Counted from the first letter of the stretch, positions 47,401 to 62,400 are shown. The stretch is 64,000 bases of DNA from Onchidella celtica (GCA_963931925.1 OZ007570.1:44689691-44753690), one strand, 5' to 3'. Made by a program: numbers and translations. Notes: a model not told the origin generated them from the sequence alone.

Positions 47401-50400
47401 GAACCTCACATGAGACATACTTTACTCATCATGATGTACTGAATAAATATTGCCATGCTTCTTTTTAATGTGTATATTTGATTCACAACTCAAACTAAGT
47501 CTGTTTAAGTGGTTCCATTTTTTCTGAGAGTCCAGTTCCAAATTGACATGTGAAATGAATTGTAATTTAAAGAAGTTGAGAGCAGAGTGTTTAAACGGGA
47601 AATTGTCACATAGTTTTTTGTATCTCATATCACAATACAAATAGCCAAATCAGCAGAAGTTTTAAGACTATATTGAATATATTTACAAAGATAGTAACAT
47701 GAAACTCTGTGTGCACATAAGTATAATTTGGGTAATATGTAATTTAGTAACTAATGAAAATTCTTATTTGAAGTATGTGAAATTCGCATCGAAATACTGC
47801 ATTTAGCTCTGGAAAATCCAAATGAGCCTATGGAAAATCTATGGCAAACCTATGGAAATTTTTGGAGTCAAAAGTGTATGAACCCTGTCAGAACTGCAGC
47901 ATTGTAAAGTAATATTAACTACTATTAAGCCTGTTGTTCTAAAAATTATTTGGCACAGCACATATTTTTATAGTCTGTCATCAGAGGAAGTGGCACTGGA
48001 TGTGTATTTTTGATTTCTCTACTGTCCCTCAGGCTTGTACATCAAGTGTACATCAGCATGGGCTGGAACTGGAATAGATTAGTATTAAATAGAAGGGTAT
48101 TGCACAACTGCCAACCTGTATGTAAAATATGTACTACTGTTCTCTGTGCCTCACTTTTTGGTGTGATAAACACGCATAGTGTAACATTCAGAATAAAGGA
48201 GGCCAGGATCAGAAACAATCAAATTTTCTGGATCCCACTATAATTATTTACACCAAAAGCAGAATAGCCTGGGATCCTGGAAATCAATAATTAAAAAAAA
48301 AGCAACTTTTTTCTATTGCATGTGCTGACATTTTATCAACTCAGGTAATTTCTTTTCAGAATGTGTCAGAATCTAGCACAGATGACCCCACCCACATCAT
48401 CAACATTGCAATAAAGAGGGTGGACACCAATGATGATGATACATTGGCCAGCTTGTTCCAAGATTTCTGCAAACAGAGGGTAAGGTTGTACTGTGCATTA
48501 TGTGATGTGCTTATGGCTGTTGATTAAGCGAAGAAGTTTGTTCATTTTTTTTTTTCAACATGAGCAGAGTAAAATATATAAAAAAAAGTAAAAGAGTCAC
48601 ATTTTGTTTTAATTTTGTGAGTAAATGGCAAATTTGGCAAAATCAGCAAAAAATCTCTTCATTCAGTAATGTCATTACTTGGGTTGCAAAAGGAAATGGG
48701 TTGTAAACTTTGCAGTGTTTATTTATCACTACTAGTTGACTTATTACTTATTAATTTTTTGTACAATTCTTGTTTTCTTGTTTGTTTATCTCAGCATCTC
48801 ATTAGAGTTGCTTACATTAATGTCATCTTTCAACAGGAAAAGGCATTAAATGACAGAGGAATTCGGAGAGTTACTTTCGTTGTCTCTAATAGTGTAAGTG
48901 CTTTTCGTCTTTATGACCTTAAACATCGATGCTGATATCCATAATTTCATATAGCCTAACGTCACTTGTGTCTTTAGTTTCCTCAGGTATAATACATATT
49001 ATCCTTTAGAGGAGACTGTTAAGACCATTAAGTTAACTGTTAAGACATGTTACTTATAAATCCCTACTCGTTATGTCCATTAATAGGTGAGAGACCAAAT
49101 CTTCCAGTGAAACTTGATTAGTTAGTGATGATCTGATGTTCAGTGTCAAAAAGTATCATATTTGCAGCCGCACTTAACAGGAACATTTCTGTTGCATCTA
49201 TTATTAAAAACGTCTGCTGAGCATCCGATTCATTATGATTCATTGTCAGCTTTACATGAAAGTGATAGATGTTTTTTTTATTTTTTATTTCATTGGAAAT
49301 ATTTTAAAGTGCAGTTTTTAATTTACAATTCTGATTGAAAGATTTTAATTTGATTTATGAATTAAAGAATTAAACAGAGTTTCCAACTTTTTGACAAGGA
49401 AGAGGGCTCGTGTGGAATCAGCATGCTGCTTTCTATCATACAGACTGGTCTTTATGTATGCTTTTCGCTGGGGATTATTGTGTTGAATGATATTTGAATG
49501 AGATGAATTATGATGAATGTTTCCATTTCAGCGAGCCATTCCAAAGTACTTCACATACAGAGCAAAATTTGATGTGAGTAGACATTTTCCTCATATTTTT
49601 CTATCTGTCACTTTCTAGAGCTTAGGTCATATATAATGCCTAGAAGCAGCTTTGAGCAGACCAATCATAGTGCATATACATGCTCCGAATTGTAAAATTG
49701 CAATTATAAAACATTGTTGTATTTGCACTGCCTTATTCTGTCTCCCCTACATCACATTTGAAGAAAACGGCTTGTAAAGTTTTGTAGTTACACTTTACAA
49801 AGTGTTGAAAACAACTTTTTAACATTTTGAAATAATTATACTTATATATATATAGTTTTTGTAAGAGTGATAGTCTAGCCTTGTTATGCCATATTATGGC
49901 TTTGACTGTTTTTGTATAAAGTGGAGATAAAGTAAAGCAGGTTGACGGCATATTTAGATGCATCTGTTGGCAAAATAAATGTCTATTACCTGAACAGCGA
50001 GCATTAGGAAGTTGATGATTGCATTACCATTTTCTAAGTTTGAGTTACTTTTTTCCCTCAACATTCTGTATTCATCCAACTGGTATTAATATATTATTAG
50101 AATCTTTATCTGAGACGAGAAATTTGCCTTGGCCAAGCGAAAAAAGTAAAAGATACAAAAGCATACCTTGGACATTGACATCAACAGTGCACAGATTGAT
50201 TAGAAATAATAGAAATCAATAAAACTAAGGAAAAAACAAAAATCTATATGGTCAGGCAAGGAATTTTGTTTGAGACTGAAAGCTTGTGTTTATTCTTTTT
50301 ATTTCTAATTCTTTTGTAATTTATGATAATGTTTCTGTGTTGTTTATTTCTAATGCAGAGCTTTACAACACACAATTTTTGTTTTATTTTGCCATTATAA

Positions 50401-53400
50401 CTTTGATTAGAAATCAGTACAGCCAGTGACAAAATGTTTCTCTTGATCCATCTGTAAAGATCACCAAGCAATAATGACAGTGACTGTGAATAATTATTAT
50501 CTGTCTTTTTTTTTTCGTTAATAAAGAGAGCAGCACTGACCGAAAAATTATCTGCCTAGGTAGGAATTATCCTCCTCAGGGCTGATAACAGCCTTATTGA
50601 GATTTTTGTTGGCTCCGAGCCTGTATTCATTTATTAATCATGTTTTGATTAAAGTATGAAATATGCCATTTACTGATAGGTTTAGGTCTGTTGGGTGGTT
50701 TTGGTTCATTTTCAGCCCCTTTGAAGATTTGTCAGTTCCTACTTATGATTTAGCTCATAATAAATAAGACAACTTAAATAATTTTCTTACAGTTTTCTGA
50801 AGATCGCATTTATCGTCACCTGGAACCTGCCCTGGCTTTTCAGCTGGAAATCAACCGTTTGCGTAACTTTGACTTGGAAGCTATTCCCACAGCCAATCTG
50901 AAAATGCATCTGTATCTGGGTAAAGCCAAGGTGAGAAAATTTAAAAAATATCACTGGAAATTGTGAATTTCCATTCATTTACTTTTTTTATGAGTTTCCA
51001 TTGTGTATTTCAAGATGTCGGAAAAGGTATAGTCTTCTGAAATGTTATGGGTTTAGCAAATGTGCAACGCTGGGAATCCTGAAGAAAAAATCTGACTGTG
51101 AGGATAAAGTGAAAGATCAAAAAGGAAACATATTCTGAACATTTCTTTTTATAGTTGAGAGTATTGTAAGTTTTGATGTCTTTGAAGCCTGAATGATTAT
51201 GAGTTTTATTGTTTATTGTTTAGCATTATTATTATTAATATTCCATGGATTATTTGTAAAATTTTGAAGTGAACACTTGAAAATGGCATTATTAAACAAA
51301 CTTCATAGAGTACCAGTTCAGATTTCCAAGAACATTAAAACAATGTTTAAAATCATGATTGATGGTTGAAAGGGAACAGAAAACACAGGTCAGTAAGAGA
51401 AATCTTTAGTTCATCACACATATTTCAACTGGGTTAAAGCAAGAAAATTGCAAATTAGAGGTTAAAGATTAAACTATAACTTGAGTCATATTCATTAGAT
51501 TTAAGATTGATGAACGAAAATTCTCAGTGTCAGAAACAAAAGTTTTAAATTAAGTGAAATTTTTTAAGTCATGAGAAAGCTTTTTTTTATGAATTTGCAG
51601 GTTGCCAAAGGACAAGAAGTCACAGACTATCGTTTCTTTGTTCGTTGCATCATCCGTCATTCCGATTTGGTCACAAAGGTTTGTATGATTACATTGTGGC
51701 ACAGCTTCCAATGATGCAAATTCTTCTTGAGAATTCTCTGTATAGTTTCATTGTTACATCTTTCTAATGCAGGGATTTTCAAACTATAGTTTTCTTTGCA
51801 TTTCCCAATATCAACTCTAAATAATGAAGGAATCTGGTTACCGGGTATACTACAATAATCTACTATGTAAAATCTAAATGCAAATCTAAAATATGAATAT
51901 CTACTATATGGCATTTCTAATACTTTTCTTGTTTGTGAGGTCCTGCAGTTTGATTTGATTATGTCTTATACGGATGGCATCTGTGTCATTTTTTTGTTTC
52001 AGGAAGCTTCATTTGAGTACTTGGAAAATGAAGGAGAAAGGACACTACTTGAAGCTATGGATTCACTGGAAGTAGCTTTCTCTCATCAGTCGGTAAGTGA
52101 ATTATCTTGACAGAGCTATGGAAGTTGTTTGAAATGGTCTTGAAGTGGTCTTTGCTATGCTTAGTTACAGCAAAGATACTAAATACAATAAGATGAGACA
52201 GCAAACGCATACAGCATACACTGATTTCGCACGGCCACCTAGCAGCGAATGCACGGAAGTCATGAAAACTGCTGTGTGCCAAGATAGGGAAAATACTGAA
52301 TTTTGTTCTCTGTTCAGCTGTTCTGCAGGCCTTGATTGAAGTTCCTCGTTTTCAGTCGCTGTAGGAAAACTGGCTCTTTTTTTTTTTTTAGTCACAGTTG
52401 TACTGTAACAAATCAGCATCATTAATTTATCATTATATCAAGCATTCTTTTCATACAGTGTGTCATGGGCCCTGCCCCCGATCAGTGTGCAAACTGTGTG
52501 CACTATTATTTTTCGAAGCGCAAAGAAGGGAGTGTCTCATCTTATTGTATCTAGTATCTTTGGCAATAAGAACCCATATAATCTGCAGCATTTTAAAATA
52601 GTTATTCTATGAACTGTGGAATTCTATAAGCATTTCATTTCCTTCTTTCTTAGGTGTTGAGGTATTGCCTGCTTAAGTTGTTAACAATATGAGTCAGGTA
52701 ATTGTTACTCTAACCTTTCAAAATATCATTCTGACAAACTGCGAAGACACCACAAATCCAAATACCCCTCTTTGATAAGTTACAAATTACAAATATATTA
52801 CAAATCTCCACAATACTTTCAGATTTCATCTGATGTTATATCACCAAAGGTATTATTAACCTTTTTTCTGTTCTTCTTTTCCAAAGTATTGATATTGAAG
52901 TTAGTTCAGGGTTTCAATAAACTTGGCAGTCTGAAACATGATCAGGATATTTTTGTAGTTGTAATTAAAGTTTTGTCACATTTAGTGATTTTCCAAACAT
53001 ATGCTGCAATAATTTAATACATTAAATTGGAGCTGAAAATAAATTTACATGGCTTTGGCCTTATGAATTATGATTACTAGTTTCTAAATTTTGCCAAATG
53101 GAGGTCCATTTGAGAAAGCAATCAATTCTTTCATTTATATTTGTCTGTAATTTAGCACATGGTCTCTTTTATTTTAAATACTTCTGCTTTCTTTTCTGTA
53201 ATGCCAGTCGCCTTCACCATTGAATCTGAACTGTGAACTGGTAGGCTTGACCATTACATAAAAATTTGGCTTCAGTTGAACGAGTTTATAATTGGGCAAA
53301 ACGGAACTTTGAAGTTTTACTTTGAGTTTTCTGATGAAAAAGCATGCCTAAGTTTGTGTTGAGCTCATAACTAATAATGTTTGAACTAAACAGATTCAGG

Positions 53401-56400
53401 GATTTGAATCACACCAGAAATCTTTTATGAATTTGGATGGTTTGGTTGTTTTTACTTTTTCAGGTTGCTGTTCTTTTTTTTAAATTTGGTATTTGAATTT
53501 GTTATCCTTGTTCTATCCAGCATGGCAGGTAAAGGCAATGTGGATTAAGAATCACAGATTTTTCTTACATCAGATTTGCACTTTTAGTTTGTCTCAGGCA
53601 TTCGCTTTAGCCATCATCAAATTTATGAAAATAGGCGATTCATGCCCCTTTAATCATAATGGTCATTAGATAATTCGTTCAAATGTAGCTTTTTGAAAGT
53701 TTCAATTACTAATCTGTGAAATGCCCGGTAAGTGTATATCTTGTGCTTTTTTTTCATTTTGATTATGTATTTTTGTGAAGTATTTTGTGTGTGACAGGTG
53801 TAATATGGGAACTCATGCAGGCTGCCTGATGAAGTTTTGTGAGGTGATCCACTAGTGTTCAGAGACCAAAGAAATGCAGGAAATAATTTTCTTTCAGGTG
53901 TTGTTGGAATTTCAATATTAACATTCTGAAATTTATATAAGGTGCTGTGTCTTATGGTGTAAGATGGAAACCTGTAAACATTTTTTTTTACATCACAAAA
54001 AAGCTATGTGCATTTAGTACCAATGGCAAACCCTCATTTGTGTGTGTGTGATTTTTGTTTTTTTGTTTGCACAGTCAAAGAAAACAGACTGCAACCACAT
54101 TTTCCTGAACTTCGTACCTACTCTGACATTATCAGAGCCTGGCAAGGTAAGATTTGTATGATAAACGGTTGGTCATTCAATTTTGTAAGCAACAATTGTC
54201 GATAAAGGATGTCTCTAAATATGCTGAAATATTCTGCCACGAGTACATTTCTGAGAGAAATTCATTAGCTGCATGATGAACAGGCGTATTGCTATAAATA
54301 GCATTTTAAATTTTTTTAAAAACATATTTCAGATCTATTACTTTCTGGGAGGGATTTAGCAAAATGCAAAGTATTTTTGTTGTAAAAATGCCTTTGTCCA
54401 GCTGGGATATCTTCACCCATCCCCTCCTGCTTGTATGATGAATGAACATATCATATATCATTAACTGGCATATAGCTGGTGTAAGTGGCATATTTCCTAG
54501 CACATAAAGTATACCTGCATAATGAAACAACGTATGGGGGATACGCCATTATTTCAATACTAGGATTTTGGCGATATGCCAGTTCATCATACAGACGATG
54601 AATTTTAAGGCAATTAAATTGATTCTAGCTACATGAGTGAAATCATCAACAACCAAATAGATCATGCATGTAAAGTGGAGCTGCTTCACTTGATTTCACA
54701 TAATGGATTTATGGAAAGAAAGAAAAGAATTATCAGTTCTTTGAATCACACTCTTTATATGAAAAACTACGAGTATTAGTTGTCTGTCAGTGTTATATTA
54801 TATGCTTCACATCATATATAGGGAAAACTATGAAATATTTGTGGGAGTATTTTTTCATGTTACACCTGAAAATTCAATTTTATTTTTATCTCGTGTCATG
54901 TTAAACCACCACAAAATTGATGTGGGTTTGAGTGGCGCCAAAATAGATTTCTAACTGATAAGGAGACAGTTGTCTTGAGTATGTATCAGCCAGTAGAACT
55001 TATCAGAGATTTTCTTAAAAGAATGTAGGGGGGAAAAATAATTAAAAGAGTACTTATTGTAACTGCAATGACTACTGGGCTAGAAAAATTATTTTTTTTC
55101 CCCCATTCAACTGAAACGAAAGAGTGGGCTTTACTTCGTTTTTTTGTTGTTTATATACATGTAAAACAAATGCAGTAACAATTAGCAGAAAAACATGAAC
55201 ACTACTAGCACCCATTTTCTGCATTTGCACCTTATGATCTGTGGCCCATGAACCATGACTCAGCTTTGATCATCTTCTTGTCCTGTCTGTGGGCATAAAA
55301 ATAAATAATTTGTCCTCAGCTGGTGGAAACAGTAAGAAGTATGATCATGCGTTACGGGTCTCGACTGTGGAAACTCAGGGTACTCAATGCAGAGCTAAAA
55401 TTTACCATCAGGTAAAGTGTCTTTTCAGTTATGAATGCAAACAGAAATGGAATTCTGATCTCACTGTTTTTGTTTTTTAAGTGGAGGGACAAGGGAATAA
55501 ATAAGGTATTGTGAATAGTTTTATGCCTTAAATATCAGTATGACATCCAGACTGGTATACTTTGAAAGACGTACAAATTGAAGAGCTGATTAATTGACAT
55601 TGTACATGATATGATGGTATCTTTGAGTGTTCTCAGTATTGTTGATATAGCTTGGCGAAAACAGAGAGTGATGTACATGAGTAAATACAATTTTTCCTTT
55701 AATGGTGTAATGCAAAAATTCGTAAACTAATGGTTAACATATTTTTACCAAAGAGGATCTTTGCATTTGGGCTTTTGTTATGACATAAATTGTCACATTT
55801 TGATATTGCATGTCTGTAAATTTAGAAAAAAGTTGTTCCTGTTAGTTCCTGCTTGCTTTACCTGAAACAGAATCATTTGATTCTCTATGATGACCTTGTG
55901 TGCATGAGGACTTCATTATTAATGAAACTCTTTTCATCTTCCAGGTACAACAATATTCCAGGAGCAACGAGCTTCCCAATCCGAGTGTTTATCACCAATG
56001 AAAGTGGCTATTACTTGGACATCAGCCTGTACAGAGAAGTCACTGATTCAAGAACAGGCCAGGTAAGGAAGGGCAACAATTTATCCCCCCTTAGGACATA
56101 CTTGTTGTGATGTGTGGGTTGTAGGGGGTGAGAGTTTTAACCCTCATCCCACGTTGAGTGAACATGTCCACGTAACGCCCCGTGCGGGGATAGCCAGGCG
56201 ATCATTCGTATATTGCTGATAACCTCGGCGGTCGGGTCAATCGGGGGTCCCTTTGAACACGTGTATCATGTTTACTTTAGGACGCAATAACAACAATAGT
56301 GGTGGATAAATCGTACGTGACCCCTCTGATATTTGGATAAAGTACTTGTGATGATATGCAGTAAGTTCTATTGTTAAATGGAAGGCCCAAAATCAAGAAT

Positions 56401-59400
56401 TTTCTGCATTTACATGCCGTTTAACACACGTTTTATCATTTTCCCAAGACCTCTGCGCTTTTTCTGTCCCAGGTGAACAAATTATTTTTTAAGCAAGGCG
56501 CTTAATATATTATCCACACGTATCGTGGCATTGCCTTCTCCCTCCTCTACTATGTAAAGCTTCCACGTACTATGATGTTAGTTTTAGCAAGAGTTTTGAT
56601 TCCAGCTCGTAGAGCACATACATGTACTGAAAAGTGGTTTAATCAAAGCAACACAACATTTCTCTAATTACCACATCAAATAAAGACAATGACCAACAAC
56701 AAAGCCGGTCATTTTCTCCCAGTTTTCCCTGATGAAAAACCTACCAACAGACGCTCTTATGCAGCATGCCCTAGTATTACATCGGAATTCATAATTACAG
56801 ACGTAGAACGGTTTCTCAAATATGCACATGGCCCCTTTCTTCTCATTTCTTATGTAGACGACAACCAGCATCAAAGTAAAAGTTTCCCCAAGATTTTCCC
56901 CAGTTCGAACTTCAGACCGTCAGTACTATTACATGAGTATGACGAATAGTTACGAATAGTTGCATCGTAATAAATGTAATCGGTCGACACCATTTTGTTA
57001 GATATAGTAGGGGTGACAGGATAGATAAACACGCGAAAATGGTGTGGAAAAAAAACGTGAAAAAAACCGATAATCGCGGCAACCGAATAAACAAAGTACG
57101 AGGAGAAGCGCTGCCATACAATATATTGGCCTCCCACTGGATCCGGTTTGCAGTATGTAGGCCACAATATTGGTCTTGCGTGTTGCGCTGAGAGGCCAAT
57201 ATAGTGACCTCCCACAGGACGAGGGTTAACCATACTATGACTGGTGCAATAAGATTAAATCCTTGTAAACGTAGGTAGGAATATTTAATGTCATCAGCCA
57301 GTTTCCTGCCAGACAGGTTTTGATCTTGTAAGATCTAAATTTTTGCCTATATGGCAGAAAATAAAATGAATGCATCATTTTTTTCTTCAGTCAGTTACAA
57401 ATCAGTTTTGCCCAAATTCCTGATCAGACCCATGGTTGTTAGCTTTGAATGTGTGAAAAATGTTTTGAATTTGAGATTGCTACTGTTTTGTTGTTTCCCA
57501 AGAGATGACCCAATTTACTTGAGGTCTTGGTATTGGTTTGATTTCTGTTTCACAAAAATCATTTGGGAAGTATTCATGCCAGAAGCACCTTTACTACTAA
57601 GGCTGAGGATTAAGCCCTTTCACTGTGCTGTAGACGTACATCGTACGTCCTGAAATCAATACTGCTAGTGCGCTGTGGATGTACACTTGGACATACTAAA
57701 TAAGATAGTGAGAGTGCGCAATCTAGGTTAAACATGTAGCAGCAAAGGGCTTAAGTATGTAAAAAAATATTGTGATGTGAAAAACTGCAGCGATGACGGT
57801 GAAGGACTGTGGTAAATGATTTTTGTAGTACTAGCATGAAGCCCATTCATATTAGCAGGGGGTTGAGTGGTTTACCAGTGCTAAAATGGAGTTTACAGAT
57901 CAGAGCAGACTACAAAGACAGTATTAAGAATACTGACAGCAAATTTCAGTGCACATTGAGAATTTTGTTCTGTTCATATCATATTGCCTGAACCATCTCT
58001 TGAACCAAGTTCAATTATTTGTGCAGTTTGTGGATTATTCCGTCAGTTGCACTGAATTGTAGGCCCTTAAATATACGGTTTGGTCATATTTTACTTCTTT
58101 ATACTATATTTCAGAAAGATCCGTTCAGTAGTTTTTGAGTGTTTTGGCAATGAAGGGGTTCTTAATATTTTTACATAATAGAGAGATTAGAATCAGTATT
58201 TTGAGAGTATGCAGCATAACTTCAACAGTTGTTGTGAAAATGTTGTGTACTTTATCTACTTTTTATGTTCCAGATCATGTTTGAGGCTTTTGGGGAGAAG
58301 CAGGGTCCCCTTCATGGTCTGCTGATTAGTACTCCATATTTGACCAAAGACCACCTTCAGCTCAAGAGGTATCAGGCCCAGTCCTCTGGCACTACTTATG
58401 TCTATGATTTCCCTGAGATGATGAGACAGGTGAGTGCTGAACAATCTGTCTTGTCTGTGCATCGCATCTATTGGAAACAAGGGCCTTGTTTCTGCATTCT
58501 CTTGCTTGCCTTTGCGATAAATTTATACTGTCTGAACCTGCCCATTGTGTATTTAGATCTCACACAGACAGTACGAAGCTGACATGTGTTTGTGACGGTC
58601 AGTAAGAGGACTGTTATAAGAATTAGATATCATCAAGCCATTGGCCTGTTGATCATCTAGATAATTGAATATAAAATGTTCAGAGAAAAAAGGAAAAATT
58701 AGTTATTTTACATCATAACCAATTTTTGTATCATTTGTTGAATTTGCTCTCTGAATTTCAAAAAAAAATAATATGAGGTTGCTGCTTTCTCATAGAAGAA
58801 CAAAAAATTTGAAGTAGATTTGCCAAGAATGAAAAGTTTGATGTGTTGTAGATGTTGTGCCAAGAACAAAAAAATTGATATTGTATGTTTGTCAGGTTTC
58901 CCTAGGAAACCGAAAGTGTAATGTATGTGCCAAATTTGCCAGTTGTAAATGTTTGACAAATTGTACATCTTCAGGCCCTGTTGAAACTGTGGGAGGTCCA
59001 CCTTAAGCTAACAAAGCAAGACAAGAATCAGATGCCTCAAGATCTTGTGTCTTTCAGTGAGCTGGTGCTGGACAGTCACAATCAGCTGTGTAGTGTCAAC
59101 AGATTACCAGGAGAGAATGAGGTGAGATTTTCATGATAGTTTTATGCAACAGGCAGTAGTATTGATTGAAAACTTGCACAAGGAGTATCATAGGTGGGAT
59201 GAATTGTCCGCCTTAGGGTGGGCCTTTGTCTTATTGAGATTTTCAGCTTCCCTTAGCCTTTAATCCATTCAAGATGAAAGGGCTGACTTTGCCGACTTTT
59301 TGTCCAAGTATTTTATAGTGAAAAAGACAATGGGGCAATCATTAGTGGGACTGTATGATAGTGAAAAAGACGAAAAATATTGTAAGGGATAGTTTTGGTC

Positions 59401-62400
59401 CATTTTCAGCCTTAGGAAGATTTGCCAGTTCCCACATATGAGTGGAGCTGAAGTTTGGGTTTTCCAGTGTGCAAAAAAGATAGCTCTATAACAGCAAAAC
59501 ATGGTGGTCTTCATTTAAAAAGGATTGAAGGATGGATCAGAGGAAAATGTAAGTCAGGCTCATATTTGTGCTTCTTAACGCTCACCCTGCGTGCGACGGC
59601 GTAAAGCCCGCTGTCCGGTCAGTGACCTTACTCACGGAGAATCTTATCTGGGGTCACTGACCCTTGCCGCGACGATGACCACACTACCGCTATCCACATG
59701 GGTCGGTTTTTATTGATCGGTATGAAAACATTCGCTGCTATGCCTTATGATGCTTGATAATGAATTAACCAGCAAAACCTTAGTCTGTCAGTCTCTAACC
59801 AATGATCTGACTTATGATTCCAAACTGACAGTTGTAGTTTTGGTGAGAACGAAGCATGATAACTAACCACGCTCTCCCAAGCCCTACACAAATGGTTTCA
59901 TCCTGATTGACACATACTAATAAACCAATGTGGGCATTTGTGGCAAAGATCATTTCAGAGCTTGTTTCTGATTGGCTCTTAGATACAGACAACTCTGGTC
60001 AGCTTGTGAGAAAATGAGATAATATTGCAAATTTGTTGAGCAACAGTTCGCATGTTGATGTTACATCTTTTGATAGTGTGGGAGAGCTTTTGAAAGCTTA
60101 GTCTTTGTGATTCCGACCAGTGGTTTACTGGTTAACATGTCCTTGTCACAATGCCTTTGATTTAGAAGAGATACAGTGAACAATAAGACGGTGGTTATGT
60201 CTCACAAAGGTCAGTGACCCAACGCGTGAAAATACGGCTTGTGCGTGGCGCGGTCAGCTTGACCTTGCCGACTTTTGCCGCCCGTACGGAGTGAGCGCTT
60301 GGGAAGCATGGGCAACATTCGACGCCCTGCGCAGTGTGAGGGTTAACATCTGTGTATACTTAGTCAAAGCATGGTAGCATACGTTCGTCTTGGGTTTAGT
60401 GTTTGCAGGATTTTTATTTCTGTGGACAACTGCTTTCAGGAAAAGTAATTTGATTTTACTTTCGCCTATGATCTGAACACTGCAGGCTCTTATTTTTGAT
60501 GGGTATTTGTTTGATTTTTCTTGGCATGTAACTTGGTCCATTGTAGACTTACATTCATTTTGTCGCTTTCAAATAGTCTAGCTTCTGGCTGTAAATGACT
60601 GCCTAAAACTTCAGTTGACATTGATGATTTGACAGAACTCTATCAACATCAACTTTCAGATTGGTATGGTGGCCTGGAAAATAACCCTGAAGACCCCTGA
60701 GTTTCCATCAGGGAGAGACATCATTCTCATAGCCAATGACATGACTTTCAAGATAGGCTCGTTTGGACCACAAGAGGATTTGCTATTCAAGGTAAGCTCT
60801 GAGGATTTAGAATGAGATGAAATGGTTGCAACCTGTTTTGTCAATAACATGTAATATAAGCCAGATAGCAGTGTTGAATAATCTACCGATATCTTCCAGC
60901 ATTTAACTTCAGGCACAGTTAAAAGCAAATGGCATCTAGCTGTTTTATGCTGACTGGTCTCACTCATTTATGAACAAGCATGCTGAGAGTATCATGTTTA
61001 AATTTAATTTATGTTTTTCTTCCATCCCCAATTACATTTAACACACTGAAACTTGACCAAAAAAAAAGCACTCCAAATTTTCAGTTTGCCAACTTTTTCA
61101 ATCATTCATGTTGCACAGTTCAAAATCTGATATATTTCTCATCATTTAGAAAGCATCAGAACTGTCCAGAAAGCTGGGTATCCCCAGGGTGTATGTATCA
61201 GCCAACAGTGGTGCCAGATTGGGCATGGCAGAGGAACTCAAACATTTATTCAGGGTAGCCTGGCATGATTCATCTGATCCAGAGAAGGTAGGACTGTTTG
61301 ACCTTTTGGACAATTATATATTGTGTTCTTTAAGTTAATTACTGCCATTTTCATTCTGCTATCAAATATAACTCATTGTATTCCACCCTATATCACCAAA
61401 CATTTTTATATAATAAAACGTATCTTTTCACTGCCAGGAATAAGTAATGTTAGTTTTTGCTTTGTAGAATGCTCAGTTGGAGTTTTTAACTCTCGGAAGA
61501 CTGGGCTATTTTCCATCAACGACTCGGATTCAAATACTGATGTTGAATATTGGCCCATATTTGCCCCTGATCTTATTAGAAATGCCTTATGTCATATATG
61601 GATGTGTTCAGAATTGAATAAGCTTTAATTTGATGTATAATTTAGGGCTGTTTACAGTAGTGTCTCCACACCAGGACATAAAATATGGCTGATCATTAAA
61701 AAAAAAAACACATAAAAACGCATCCAGACAACATACACAAAGAAGAAGAAAAAAAAGTTTGATGCAAAAGATCAAAATTTTATTACTTGTTTCAAAGAAC
61801 CTTCAATTTCACATAATATATCCAAAAATGAGACATGTAGCATGGAATCTTAGGTAGTTATGAGCATTTTTGCAATATATAAAAAACTGGACTTTAGTTG
61901 TGAAAATAGCTACTCAGTTACAAAAAATGAAAAATATTTCTACCTGGTCAACAAAGCATACTAATGTTTTAAAACCAAAATACAGTATAATTCAGTGAAT
62001 AATAGTTACAATCTGCTTTCAGCAATTGACTGATACCAGAATTTCATGTATGATATTATGACAAAAAAGTAAACGTAACTGCAGAAAATTGGTACCGACA
62101 GATTCTCTCCAACATTAGACATTCAAAAACATCACTCAGGGGATGTTCCAAAAAGCCTGCAATTTCTTGTCTGGTTAAGTCACAGATGTTCACCACACTT
62201 TCTACAAGCAAATTTACTTTTCCTCTCCTTTTTCTCTAAACGATAACAACACACACAATTCAAAGGCTTATCTGTGGGTACAGGGCAATATGGTGGTCTT
62301 CAATCAGTACTTGTTTTTTATCAGAGAGTGGAACTTTCTTATTTTCATCAAATCCTGCCATTGCAAATAAAGAGTCTGAAGAAAGCTCCTGCAAGTAAAA

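Noticed and set aside
22104..57233. Shared frame around [20 protein letters not shown] in B copies
   Set aside because: Inside MITE family B, with no transposase features; conserved as DNA, not as protein.
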